DNA from: Enterococcus sp. 4G2_DIV0659
GTDB lineage: Bacteria > Bacillota > Bacilli > Lactobacillales > Enterococcaceae
Direction of reading: 5' to 3'
Assembly (NCBI RefSeq): GCF_002140715.2
Contig: NZ_NGLE02000001.1
Coordinates: forward strand, 662,001-726,000
Length of the DNA stretch: 64,000 nucleotides
The stretch's first letter is position 1. Every line of letters starts with the position of its first letter. The position numbers were made by a program, and so were the translations under genes. This document shows positions 37,268 through 45,672 of the stretch, in pieces. The notes beneath the pieces are model-generated. The model did no database searches, had not been told where the DNA came from, and saw only the letters and a list, made by a program, of their open reading frames with translations.

Positions 37268-39508
37268 TTATATTTTTTCAATCGGAGCAAATGCTGCTAA
37301 TAAGCGTTTAATCCCTTTTTCTGGAAAGGCAACGTCCAGTTCTAAATCCTTAGCAGTACCGCCAACTCGGACGACTGTACCTGTTCCCCATGCTTTATGT
37401 CTGACTTTATCTCCTGCTTGCCAAGCCATTGATTCCCCGCCGCTTTCAACTTTATCTGTTACTGGTTGTTTGGTTGGTTGAGCATAGGCTGGTTTGAATA
37501 CTTTCGGTTCAAATGTTCTAGCTGGTACTTTAGATGCAGCAATCGAACCTTGTAAATCTAATAACTCTTCATCGATTTCATCTAAGAACCTGCTTGGACG
37601 ATTGTATTGCGTCCGTCCGTATAATGTTCTGGAAAACGCGTTAGTTATATACAATATTTCTTCCGCACGTGTGATTCCTACATATGCCAAACGGCGTTCT
37701 TCTTCTAATTCGCTTTCTTCCAGCATAGCACGTGATAAAGGAAAGACGCCTTCTTCCATACCAATTAAAAACACCACTGGAAATTCAAGTCCTTTGGCTG
37801 CATGTAATGTCATCAATGTCACTTGTGACGTACTTTCTTCTAAATTGTCAAGATCTGAAACAAGCGCTAGGTCATTTAGAAAGACAGCTAATTTTTCATC
37901 TGGCGCATCTGCTTCCTCTTCATCTTGACGTTCATAACGTTTATCAAATTCTTGTGTAACCGTTAAGAACTCATCCAAGTTTTCTAAACGCGCTTGGGAT
38001 TCTAAATTGTTTTGTCTAACTAATTCTTCCCGATACCCGCTACGTTCTAAGACTTCTTTCACTAGTTCAGTAATCGTTAAATAAGGAATCATCTGTGTTA
38101 AATCTTGGATCATCATGCCAAAACTACCTAATTCTTTACCTGCTTTGCCGGAAATATTGGCCAAATCTACATTTTGAGAAGCTTCTAGTAAAGACCAGCC
38201 ATGCATCTGAGAAAAACTTCGTAATTTCTCCACAGAACTTTTACCAATTCCTCGTTTTGGTTCATTGACCACTCGCTCAAAACTAAGAGAGTCCATTGGA
38301 TTGGAGATAATGTTCAAATAGCCTAAAATATCTTTGATTTCTTTACGGTCATAGAACTTATGCCCCCCGACCATTGTATATGGAATATTTGATTTCAATA
38401 ACATTTCTTCCATTACCCGAGATTGCGCATTTGTTCGATACAAAACAGCAAAATCGCCATAAATACGATCTTTATCTCGCATTTCTTTTTGGATTTGCCC
38501 AACAATAAACTGTGTTTCATCTCGTTCGTTATCACCACGATAGTAAACGATTTTTTCTCCATCTGTATTTTCAGTCCAAAGCTGTTTGTCTCGGCGATTG
38601 CGATTATTCTGAATCACGTTATTCGCTGCATCAAGGATTTTCTTTGTTGAACGGTAATTTTGTTCCAGCAAAATTACCGAAGCATCTGGATAATCTTTTT
38701 CAAAGTCTAAAATGTTTTGCATATCCGCTCCACGCCAGCCATAAATACTTTGATCCGCATCACCAACGACACAAAGATTTTTAAACCGCTCTGCTAGCAT
38801 ATTAACTAAGGTATACTGGGCATGGTTGGTATCTTGATATTCGTCAACATGAATATAATGGAATTTATTTTGATAATACGCCAGTGAATCAGGATGTTCA
38901 TTGAACAAGCGGATTGTATTCATAATCAAATCATCAAAATCCATACATTGATTATTTCTTAGTTCTTTTTGATACATTTTATAACACTTAGCTACAACCT
39001 CTTCATAAGGTGTCCCTTGCAACTCTTCAACCTTTTCTGGTGTTTGCAACTCATTTTTCGCATTACTGATTGTACCTAGAATCGAGCGCGGATCGTATTT
39101 TTTCACATCAATATTCAATTCATTTAAAATCCGTTTCATCAATGTTCGTTGTTCCGAAGTATCAATAATCGTAAAATTACGATTATAACCAATATGATCA
39201 ACATCACGACGTAAAATCCGAACACACATTGAGTGGAATGTAGAAACCCAAACGTCATTTCCGCCCGTTTCTAATAATTTGCCAACACGTTCACGCATTT
39301 CCTTTGCCGCTTTGTTTGTAAACGTAATCGCTAAAATATTCCAAGGATTCACATCTTTTTCTTCTATTAGATAAGCAATCCGATGTGTGAGAACTCTTGT
39401 TTTCCCACTACCGGCTCCTGCCATAACTAATAAAGGCCCTTCTGTATGTAGAACGGCTTCTTTTTGTCTTGGATTCATACCTTGGATCAAGGCGTTTTCT
39501 TGTGCCAT
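37268..39508 (-). CDS. pcrA: ATP-dependent DNA helicase PcrA
   Basis: 746 residues of the UvrD/PcrA SF1 helicase family: Walker [16 protein letters not shown], motif [11 protein letters not shown], motif [17 protein letters not shown], motif [20 protein letters not shown] and YVGITRAEE. The C-terminal PcrA tail ([18 protein letters not shown]...[13 protein letters not shown]) binds RNA polymerase. The frame extends to 39583, but AGAGAGGACGTTG places the start at the ATG pair at 39506-39511. The second ATG gives [15 protein letters not shown]. Confidence 0.96.
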   Translation of the reverse strand: MAQENALIQGMNPRQKEAVLHTEGPLLVMAGAGSGKTRVLTHRIAYLIEEKDVNPWNILAITFTNKAAKEMRERVGKLLETGGNDVWVSTFHSMCVRILRRDVDHIGYNRNFTIIDTSEQRTLMKRILNELNIDVKKYDPRSILGTISNAKNELQTPEKVEELQGTPYEEVVAKCYKMYQKELRNNQCMDFDDLIMNTIRLFNEHPDSLAYYQNKFHYIHVDEYQDTNHAQYTLVNMLAERFKNLCVVGDADQSIYGWRGADMQNILDFEKDYPDASVILLEQNYRSTKKILDAANNVIQNNRNRRDKQLWTENTDGEKIVYYRGDNERDETQFIVGQIQKEMRDKDRIYGDFAVLYRTNAQSRVMEEMLLKSNIPYTMVGGHKFYDRKEIKDILGYLNIISNPMDSLSFERVVNEPKRGIGKSSVEKLRSFSQMHGWSLLEASQNVDLANISGKAGKELGSFGMMIQDLTQMIPYLTITELVKEVLERSGYREELVRQNNLESQARLENLDEFLTVTQEFDKRYERQDEEEADAPDEKLAVFLNDLALVSDLDNLEESTSQVTLMTLHAAKGLEFPVVFLIGMEEGVFPLSRAMLEESELEEERRLAYVGITRAEEILYITNAFSRTLYGRTQYNRPSRFLDEIDEELLDLQGSIAASKVPARTFEPKVFKPAYAQPTKQPVTDKVESGGESMAWQAGDKVRHKAWGTGTVVRVGGTAKDLELDVAFPEKGIKRLLAAFAPIEKI

Positions 39509-39693
39509 CATCAACGTCCTCTCTCTTTTTTCAATCTTATACATTATACCAAAAAAAACACAAAAGCTGAACAGATTGAACAAACCTTGTGAAATTAAAT
39601 TAAAAAATGAATATCCCTAGGAAATAAAGAATATAACGTTGAAAAATAAAACGTTTGGACTTTAGTTTCAACACTTGTTTAAACAAAAAATGA

Positions 39694-39746
39694 TTGACAT
39701 ATACAGCATAACGATATACAATCAAACTATACAGTTGAACTGTATA
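39694..39746 (+). promoter_or_regulatory. Promoter and palindromic operator of the PadR operon
   Basis: TTGACA at 39694-39699 and TACAAT at 39717-39722 are 17 bases apart. Just downstream, at 39728-39746, lies a perfect 19-base palindrome TATACAGTT-G-AACTGTATA. Half of this sequence (TATACAG) also occurs in the promoter spacer. This looks like the autoregulatory site of the PadR protein encoded directly behind it. Confidence 0.7.
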
Positions 39747-39778
39747 TAAAAATCGTGTAAAAGGAGGAGATTAAGTCC

Positions 39779-40087
39779 ATGAATATACATAAACTATTGC
39801 CACTAACAGAAACAACATTTTATATTTTGCTTTCACTAGATCAACCTTCCCATGGATATGCAATTATGCAAAAAGTTGAAGAGCTGAGTCATGGACGCGT
39901 GCGAGTTGCTGCGGGTACCATGTATGGAGCAACAGAAAATTTACTAAAACAGAAATTGATTCGTGAAGTGCCTAGTGAGGATAAACGTCGTCGTGTATAC
40001 AAGAGAACAGATGCTGGAAAAGAAGTGTTAGAACTTGAAGTCAAACGGTTGAAAGAATTGGTCGCAATTGCTGACAATTTATTATAG
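39779..40087 (+). CDS. PadR-family transcriptional regulator
   Basis: 102 residues: a winged helix of the PadR type (ETTFYILLSLDQPSHGYAIMQKVEELSHGRVRVAAGTMYGATENLLKQKLIREV) with a short C-terminal dimerisation helix, so a PadR-s2 type protein. It probably represses its own operon by binding the palindrome at 39728-39746. The next gene starts nine bases later and encodes a DUF2812 membrane protein, the usual partner. Confidence 0.88.
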   Translation: MNIHKLLPLTETTFYILLSLDQPSHGYAIMQKVEELSHGRVRVAAGTMYGATENLLKQKLIREVPSEDKRRRVYKRTDAGKEVLELEVKRLKELVAIADNLL

Positions 40088-40096
40088 GAGGTCTAT

Positions 40097-40702
40097 ATGA
40101 AAAAGAGAAGAATATTCGTTGATATAAGAGAAGAAGAAAGCTATCTAGAAGAAATGGCGAGAAAAGGCTGGGGGTTAGTAAAGTATAGTTCTTTGTGCGT
40201 ATATACTTTTGAAAAAATCACGCCCAAAACATTGAACTATCGAATTGATTATCAAACATTTAAAAAGAAATCAGACTATATTAATTACTTAACTTTATTT
40301 GAGGACAGCGGTTGGCGTCATATTTCTGGTAACAAAGGAAGTGGTTTTCACTTCTTTTTACCAGAAAACAACCAAAACGCAACGCAGGACATATTTTCAG
40401 ATCTTGATTCAGGTAACGATCGTTATAAGCGGTTGTATATGCAGTCAGTGATTTGGGGAGCGTTGATGATTTTTTATTTTATGCTTTTTCAACCTTCTTT
40501 TAAAAACATCTCCTCATGGTATTTAACACCTACACTTTGGGAATATCATGGTCTTCAATTATTTGGAATGATTGCTATGGAGACCGCTTTCGTGAGCATT
40601 CAAGTATTGCCAATGTTGTTTTTTATGGCCTGCGCCATTTATTATGGTGCCATCGGAATTCGAGCAAAAAATATCTTGAAAACTAATAAATCTGAAAACT
40701 AA
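40097..40702 (+). CDS. DUF2812 membrane protein
   Basis: 201 residues. The N-terminal DUF2812 domain (about 1-115, RRIFVDIREEESYLEEMARKGWGLVKYSSLCVYTFEKITPKTLNYRIDYQTF...GWRHIS) is followed by two membrane helices (about 115-135 and 155-185). DUF2812 proteins are nearly always encoded beside PadR regulators, and their function is not settled. ATG follows AGGAGGTCTAT. The operon ends at a 20-bp inverted repeat that also borders the CRISPR array. Confidence 0.82.
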   Translation: MKKRRIFVDIREEESYLEEMARKGWGLVKYSSLCVYTFEKITPKTLNYRIDYQTFKKKSDYINYLTLFEDSGWRHISGNKGSGFHFFLPENNQNATQDIFSDLDSGNDRYKRLYMQSVIWGALMIFYFMLFQPSFKNISSWYLTPTLWEYHGLQLFGMIAMETAFVSIQVLPMLFFMACAIYYGAIGIRAKNILKTNKSEN

Positions 40703-40726
40703 TTTTTTAGTGTACATTTTAAAGAT

Positions 40727-40774
40727 AATTATACAAACAGGACTCATGTATAGGTGAGTCCTGTTTGTATAATT
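40727..40774. terminator. Perfect 20-bp inverted repeat between PadR operon and CRISPR array
   Basis: The arms at 40727-40746 and 40755-40774 (AATTATACAAACAGGACTCA and its exact complement) enclose eight bases. A TTTTT stretch follows on the plus strand. It begins 24 bases after the DUF2812 stop and ends ten bases before the terminal degenerate CRISPR repeat. It can end the PadR operon and the array transcript arriving from the right. Confidence 0.75.
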
Positions 40775-40783
40775 GTGGTTTTT

Positions 40784-41944
40784 AATAAAGAGTGAGACAC
40801 GAAGCCAAACATTCGCAACAGCATCCAATTCATTTCAATCCACTCACTCAATAAAGAGTGAGACAAATCGAGCTTTGATCAATATAATGCTGCATATATT
40901 TCAATCCACTCACTCAATAAAGAGTGAGACCGTAGCAAACTCACTTTTTAGCTCGTCAAACTCTATTTCAATCCACTCACTCAATAAAGAGTGAGACATG
41001 CTCTAGCTTTAAGAGTAATTAATACTAATTATATTTCAATCCACTCACTCAATAAAGAGTGAGACCCAAGAATTGATGGATTTGGCTATATGGCAACAGA
41101 TTTCAATCCACTCACTCAATAAAGAGTGAGACGGCATGGCTGATGCTGATAGCATTTACACATTCTTATTTCAATCCACTCACTCAATAAAGAGTGAGAC
41201 AGTGGTTCAGCTGGTTCGCTACCTTCGTTATATAATTTCAATCCACTCACTCAATAAAGAGTGAGACTAAAGTTCCAGAAGAAACAGCTCAAAAGTGGCT
41301 GATTTCAATCCACTCACTCAATAAAGAGTGAGACAGTATGTTTCAATGGTTCGACTACCAGGTAGAAGTATTTCAATCCACTCACTCAATAAAGAGTGAG
41401 ACCCCTCTAGAAGTTAGAGACATTGTTTTTTTGCCAATTTCAATCCACTCACTCAATAAAGAGTGAGACAAGTAGTAACAATCAGCTATCATCAATGTCG
41501 AACACATTTCAATCCACTCACTCAATAAAGAGTGAGACTATCGATAGTATAATAGGTGTATAGAAAGGAGGTTATTTCAATCCACTCACTCAATAAAGAG
41601 TGAGACCTGCTTCGTGGAAACGACTGCGAAAGCTATGCTTGATTTCAATCCACTCACTCAATAAAGAGTGAGACGAGAGTTAGATCAAATATCGCACCGC
41701 AAGAAGCAATTTCAATCCACTCACTCAATAAAGAGTGAGACAAGAAGCACTATTTCATGCTCGGTATAAATACCATATTTCAATCCACTCACTCAATAAA
41801 GAGTGAGACGTTCGCTAGATAGAATATACGGGAAAACAATCGAAATTTCAATCCACTCACTCAATAAAGAGTGAGACAGGAATGACCATTCTACTACGTA
41901 CCAGAACAGTAATTTCAATCCACTCACTCAATAAAGAGTGAGAC
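40784..41944 (-). CRISPR. CRISPR array, 17 full repeats and one degenerate, I-C-like repeat
   Basis: Seventeen identical 33-base repeats start at 40832, 40898, 40965, 41033, 41100, 41168, 41235, 41302, 41370, 41437, 41506, 41574, 41642, 41709, 41777, 41845 and 41912. Each runs ATTTCAATCC to GAGTGAGAC on the plus strand with stem CTCACTC/GAGTGAG. Only the last 15 bases of an eighteenth copy are kept at 40784-40798. There are 17 spacers of 33-36 bases, all different. The complement ends in GTGGATTGAAAT, the conserved 3' end of type I-C repeats, so transcription is leftwards, with the leader on the right and the degenerate repeat at the old end. No cas gene is visible in the window. Confidence 0.97.
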
Positions 41945-42055
41945 CGTGAAAAAGTAACAAACTATTTACATATTTGCTATTTTCCACATTAATATTTCCA
42001 AAAAATGAGAAAAAGATTAGAAAAACAGCATTAAAAAATCCATTTCCATCTAAAA
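41945..42055 (-). promoter_or_regulatory. Probable CRISPR leader
   Basis: The AT-rich, non-coding stretch on the leader side of the array, judged by repeat orientation and by the degenerate repeat lying at the opposite end. It contains TTGGAA and A/T-rich -10-like sequences on the minus strand but no unambiguous promoter. It lies between the newest repeat (41912-41944) and the amylase terminator hairpin. Confidence 0.5.
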
Positions 42056-42106
42056 TTTGGTGCGGATTCCTCAGTAAATTCATGTGCACTTAGGATTCGC
42101 ACCAAA
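42056..42106. terminator. Hairpin downstream of the amylase gene
   Basis: TTTGGTGCGGATTCCT pairs with AGGATTCGCACCAAA (one bulge) around 20 bases. It lies 126 bases past the minus-strand amylase stop codon. The T-run is weak, so termination is likely but not certain. Confidence 0.5.
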
Positions 42107-42231
42107 ACTTTATATCTTCTTCAACTTATTTTCTATTATAATTAAAGTATAGTTATTCTTTCATCAGAAGTCACGAAGTATTTTTAAACTATTCAACAAC
42201 AAATCCGTTTCCCCAAGGTCCTGACGATTTT

Positions 42232-43704
42232 TTAACATTCTTTACCTAAATTCTCTATGATTTCTTCATTTACATATACGGAAACTTCCCCGCCATTTAC
42301 TGGAAATGTTCCTGCCCCTGTATCATCTAGAGTCACTTTTGTCGGATTATTTCCTAAAATATCAATAAATGTTTTCCCTGCATGCACAGCACTGATTGTC
42401 ATCTGCTTTTGTCCTGATTGACCATTTGTCATAACTACTGCATACCCAGACTTTTCCCGATCAAATGTCCCTGTCCTTATCCAGCCAACCACATTCGGAT
42501 CATCAAAATAATCCATTTCATTCCCATAAGCTAGTTGCTCACGAATTTTCAATAATAATTCTAAATCTTTTCCCACAGCATCTACATTTTGAGACGGAAT
42601 ACCGAACAGATCTCCCCAAAAAACAACTGGAGTCCCTGCTTTTCTAAGTAAAATCAACGCATATGCATGAACCTTGAACCATCCGTCCACCCACGATTCC
42701 AAACTTTGCCCTTTTTGAGTATCATGATTATCTACGAAAGTCACTGCCCATTCTGGACGTTGTTTTGCCAAAGTACCCTCAAAAATAGTCCGCATATCAT
42801 AGTATCCATCTGAGTGAGCTGCCTCATAAAAATGGTAATGCAAAGGAACATCAAATAAAGAAATTAGCGTCCCTGAACTATCAATATAGTTTGTCAGTTT
42901 TTCCAACTCGCCATTCCAATACTCGCCAACTACAAATAAATCTTTTCCTTTTTCTTTTCTTCTATTCAATAACCAGTCCACAAAATAATTAAATTGAATA
43001 TGTTTTACTGCATCTAAACGATACCCATCAACGTCTGTCAAAGTTTGATACCACTGCCCCCATTGATTCAATTGATCCACGGTTTCAGGATATTCCATAT
43101 CCAAATTGCATCCCATCAAATAATCGTAATTCCCATTTTCCTTATCTACTTCCTGATCCCAGCCTTTTCCATCAAAATTAAAAATACCATGATCTTTTCG
43201 CCGATCATCATAATCAACACCAGAAAAATTTTTCCATGACCAAACATAATCATTGTATTTCTTATTTCGACCTGGAAAAGTAAATTTAGTCCATGCAGAA
43301 ATTACTTCCTTATCACTTATTGCTTGAGTCCGATCATCTGTACGATACTTTATAGCAGAAACCTCTTCTTCTTCATCCGCTCCGATAAAATGATCAAAAA
43401 CAATATCTCCATAGACTTCAATCCCAGCTTTTTTCAACGCTTTAATACAAGTTAAATACTCTTCTATAGTGCCATATTTCGTCGAAATTGTTCCCTTTTG
43501 ATCGAATTCTCCTAAATCGTACAAATCATAAGGGGCATATCCTACATCTTCCAGACCATTGGCACCTTTATAAGCTGGCGGAAGCCATATCCCATTAATT
43601 CCTATAGTATGTAATTTTTCTGCCAATTCTGTCAAACGTTGCCAATGTTTCCCATCAGCTGGTAAATACCATTCAAACCCTTGCAATATTGTACGATTGT
43701 TCAT
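42232..43704 (-). CDS. Cytoplasmic alpha-amylase (GH13)
   Basis: 490 residues without signal peptide, so intracellular. It has the GH13 barrel motifs in order: DIVFDHF, the nucleophile Asp in DGYRLDAVKHI, the acid/base Glu in LFVVGEYW, and the transition-state Asp in VTFVDNHDTQ. N-terminus (RTILQGFEWYLPADGKHW) and length match the GH13_5 bacterial cytoplasmic amylases. It would hydrolyse internal maltodextrins or glycogen-like glucans. It is monocistronic; the ATG follows GGAGGGATTGAT. Confidence 0.92.
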   Translation of the reverse strand: MNNRTILQGFEWYLPADGKHWQRLTELAEKLHTIGINGIWLPPAYKGANGLEDVGYAPYDLYDLGEFDQKGTISTKYGTIEEYLTCIKALKKAGIEVYGDIVFDHFIGADEEEEVSAIKYRTDDRTQAISDKEVISAWTKFTFPGRNKKYNDYVWSWKNFSGVDYDDRRKDHGIFNFDGKGWDQEVDKENGNYDYLMGCNLDMEYPETVDQLNQWGQWYQTLTDVDGYRLDAVKHIQFNYFVDWLLNRRKEKGKDLFVVGEYWNGELEKLTNYIDSSGTLISLFDVPLHYHFYEAAHSDGYYDMRTIFEGTLAKQRPEWAVTFVDNHDTQKGQSLESWVDGWFKVHAYALILLRKAGTPVVFWGDLFGIPSQNVDAVGKDLELLLKIREQLAYGNEMDYFDDPNVVGWIRTGTFDREKSGYAVVMTNGQSGQKQMTISAVHAGKTFIDILGNNPTKVTLDDTGAGTFPVNGGEVSVYVNEEIIENLGKEC

Positions 43705-43879
43705 ATCAATCCCTCCAATTTTACCTAACCTTATTAAGCCAAAGGATAAAGACCTTTGTCAAATAATAGAATTCTAAGCAAAAATGACTGTTTATAAATG
43801 AATATGATCGATTTTGAACGATTATTATTGCATCAAAATCCTGAGTATGCTATTATAATCAATGAAAAGAGGTGTGAAA

Positions 43880-44632
43880 ATGCTTACAGAAGAACGGCAT
43901 CAAGCAATTTTGCGTTTATTGGATCAACAAGCAGTTGTGAAATCTCAAGAATTAGCAACATTATTAAACGCTTCTGAATCTACTATTCGTAGGGATTTAC
44001 AAGAGTTAGAGGACGCTGAATTATTAGAACGTGTTCATGGTGGAGCCAAACGAATCTTAAATTTAGGTTTTGAACAAGATATGACAGAAAAATCAATCAA
44101 AAACACGCAAGAAAAAAAAGCGATTGCTTTATTCGCTGCAAAATTGATTCACGATGGTGATGTGATTTATCTGGATGCAGGATCAACTACTTTAGAAATG
44201 TTGCCATTTTTAGTAGAAAAGAGAATTACTGTGGTTACAAATTCTGTTCACCATGCAGCCAAATTGGGGGATTTAAATATCAACACAATTATTCTTGGCG
44301 GCTCACTTAAATTATCCACTAAAGCAATTATCGGCTCAACTGGAATGGATCAACTTCGCCACTTCCGTTTCAATAAAGTTTTTATGGGTATGAATGGTGC
44401 TCATCTTGAATTCGGTTTAACAACACCTGATCCTGAAGAAGCAGCATTAAAACGATTAGCGATTGCCCAAGCAGAAGAAGCCTATGTGCTAATTGATCAA
44501 ACCAAATTAAATAAAGTTACGTTTACAAAAGTAACAGATCTTGAAAATGTCACACTTTTAACGAATCAATGTTCACCAGAATTACTTGAACAATTTCAGA
44601 AAAAAACAACCATTAAGGAGGCATTACAATGA
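43880..44632 (+). CDS. fruR: DeoR-family regulator of the fructose operon
   Basis: 250 residues. The DeoR HTH (RHQAILRLLDQQAVVKSQELATLLNASESTIRRDLQELE) is followed by a sugar-phosphate-binding DeoRC domain (DGDVIYLDAGSTTLEMLPFL, IIGSTGMDQLRHFRFNKVFMGMNGAH). The frame starts at 43862, but AGAGGTG precedes the ATG at 43880. It is first in fruR-fruK-fruA and overlaps fruK by four bases (ATGA). It likely represses the operon until fructose 1-phosphate appears. Confidence 0.92.
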   Translation: MLTEERHQAILRLLDQQAVVKSQELATLLNASESTIRRDLQELEDAELLERVHGGAKRILNLGFEQDMTEKSIKNTQEKKAIALFAAKLIHDGDVIYLDAGSTTLEMLPFLVEKRITVVTNSVHHAAKLGDLNINTIILGGSLKLSTKAIIGSTGMDQLRHFRFNKVFMGMNGAHLEFGLTTPDPEEAALKRLAIAQAEEAYVLIDQTKLNKVTFTKVTDLENVTLLTNQCSPELLEQFQKKTTIKEALQ

Positions 44633-45543
44633 TTTATACAGTGACGTTAAACCCTTCTATTGATTATATCGTCCACGTAGAAGGTCTAAAATTGGGTGAC
44701 TTAAACCGAATGACCAGCGACTTTAAATTACCTGGCGGAAAAGGCATCAATGTTTCACGCGTTTTAAAAAGAATTCATGCAGACTCAACAGCTTTAGGCT
44801 TTTTAGGCGGATTTACTGGTACGTTCATTTCTGACTGGCTAAAACAAGAACAAATACAAACAAAATTTACCACGGTTCGTGAAGATACACGCATCAACAT
44901 CAAATTGAAAGCCGAAACAGAAACAGAAATAAACGGCTTAGGTCCTGCTATCTCAGACGAAGAAATGCAAGAATTGAAACAAGCATTAAGCGCTCTTGAT
45001 ACAGGTGATATTGTCATTTTATCTGGAAGTACACCTGCCTCCCTTCGTGAAGGATTTTATGAGGAGTTAATTCAGCTCATTAAAGATAAAAATGCCGAAT
45101 TTGTGATCGATACGACAGGTAAAGATTTGTTCAACGCTTTGCCTCAAAGACCGTTACTGATCAAACCAAATAATCATGAATTAGCCGAACTCTTCAATAC
45201 AGATTTTCAAACATTGGAAGATATTTTTCCTTTTGGTAAACGCTTATTAGCAGAAGGTGCTCAGCATGTGATTATCTCTATGGCTGGCGACGGTGCTTTA
45301 CTATTCACTCAAGATGGTGTTTACCAATCAAATGTACTGAAGAGAACATTAAAAAATTCTGTTGGTGCTGGAGATTCCATGATTGCTGGATTTGTGGGTA
45401 CATTTACTAAAAATAATGATCCCATAGAAGCCTTCAAATGGGGCGTTGCTTGCGGAAGCGCTACTGCTTTTTCAGATGATTTAGCATCCGCCGAGTTAAT
45501 CAATGAATTGCTTTCAGAAGTCAAAATTGAAAAAATCGTGTAG
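44629..45543 (+). CDS. fruK: 1-phosphofructokinase
   Basis: 304 residues of the PfkB family: the N-terminal signature YTVTLNPSIDYIVHVEGLKLGDLNR, the glycine-rich PGGKGINVSRVL and the catalytic GAGDSMIAGFVG near residue 240. Converts fructose 1-phosphate made by the PTS to fructose 1,6-bisphosphate. It overlaps fruR by four bases. fruA follows after 129 bases that contain an SD-carrying leader element. Confidence 0.95.
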   Translation: MIYTVTLNPSIDYIVHVEGLKLGDLNRMTSDFKLPGGKGINVSRVLKRIHADSTALGFLGGFTGTFISDWLKQEQIQTKFTTVREDTRINIKLKAETETEINGLGPAISDEEMQELKQALSALDTGDIVILSGSTPASLREGFYEELIQLIKDKNAEFVIDTTGKDLFNALPQRPLLIKPNNHELAELFNTDFQTLEDIFPFGKRLLAEGAQHVIISMAGDGALLFTQDGVYQSNVLKRTLKNSVGAGDSMIAGFVGTFTKNNDPIEAFKWGVACGSATAFSDDLASAELINELLSEVKIEKIV

Positions 45544-45670
45544 CTTTTCGGGCTTATAGCTCAGAAAAAAAATAAAATCTGCCTGTGGCAAAAAGCACCA
45601 CATTCATCTTTTCCTATTTTTCTCTCAGAGCAGAACGAGCGAATTACACTTTTAAATTTAGGAGGAATAA
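45544..45670 (+). repeat. Structured intergenic leader repeat before fruA
   Basis: It runs TAGCTTTTCGGGC, AGCTCAGAAAAAA, a hairpin CCTGTGGC-AAAAAG-CACCACA, CCTATTTTTC, AGAACGAGCGAATTACAC, and ends TTTTAAATTTAGGAGG, the ribosome binding site of fruA. The order of parts matches the ligA and tcyP leaders. It lies inside the fru operon, so it may shape processing or translation of the fruA part. Confidence 0.65.
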
Positions 45671-45672
45671 TA

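Noticed and set aside
40773..40994. Open frame of 73 codons across the start of the CRISPR array
   Set aside because: It encodes the repeat itself in a periodic pattern (SIKSET-type segments) and is an artefact of the repeat length.
41945..42231. Remnant cas genes between array and amylase gene
   Set aside because: Both strands were read; no frame of useful length or Cas-like motif, only leader and a hairpin.
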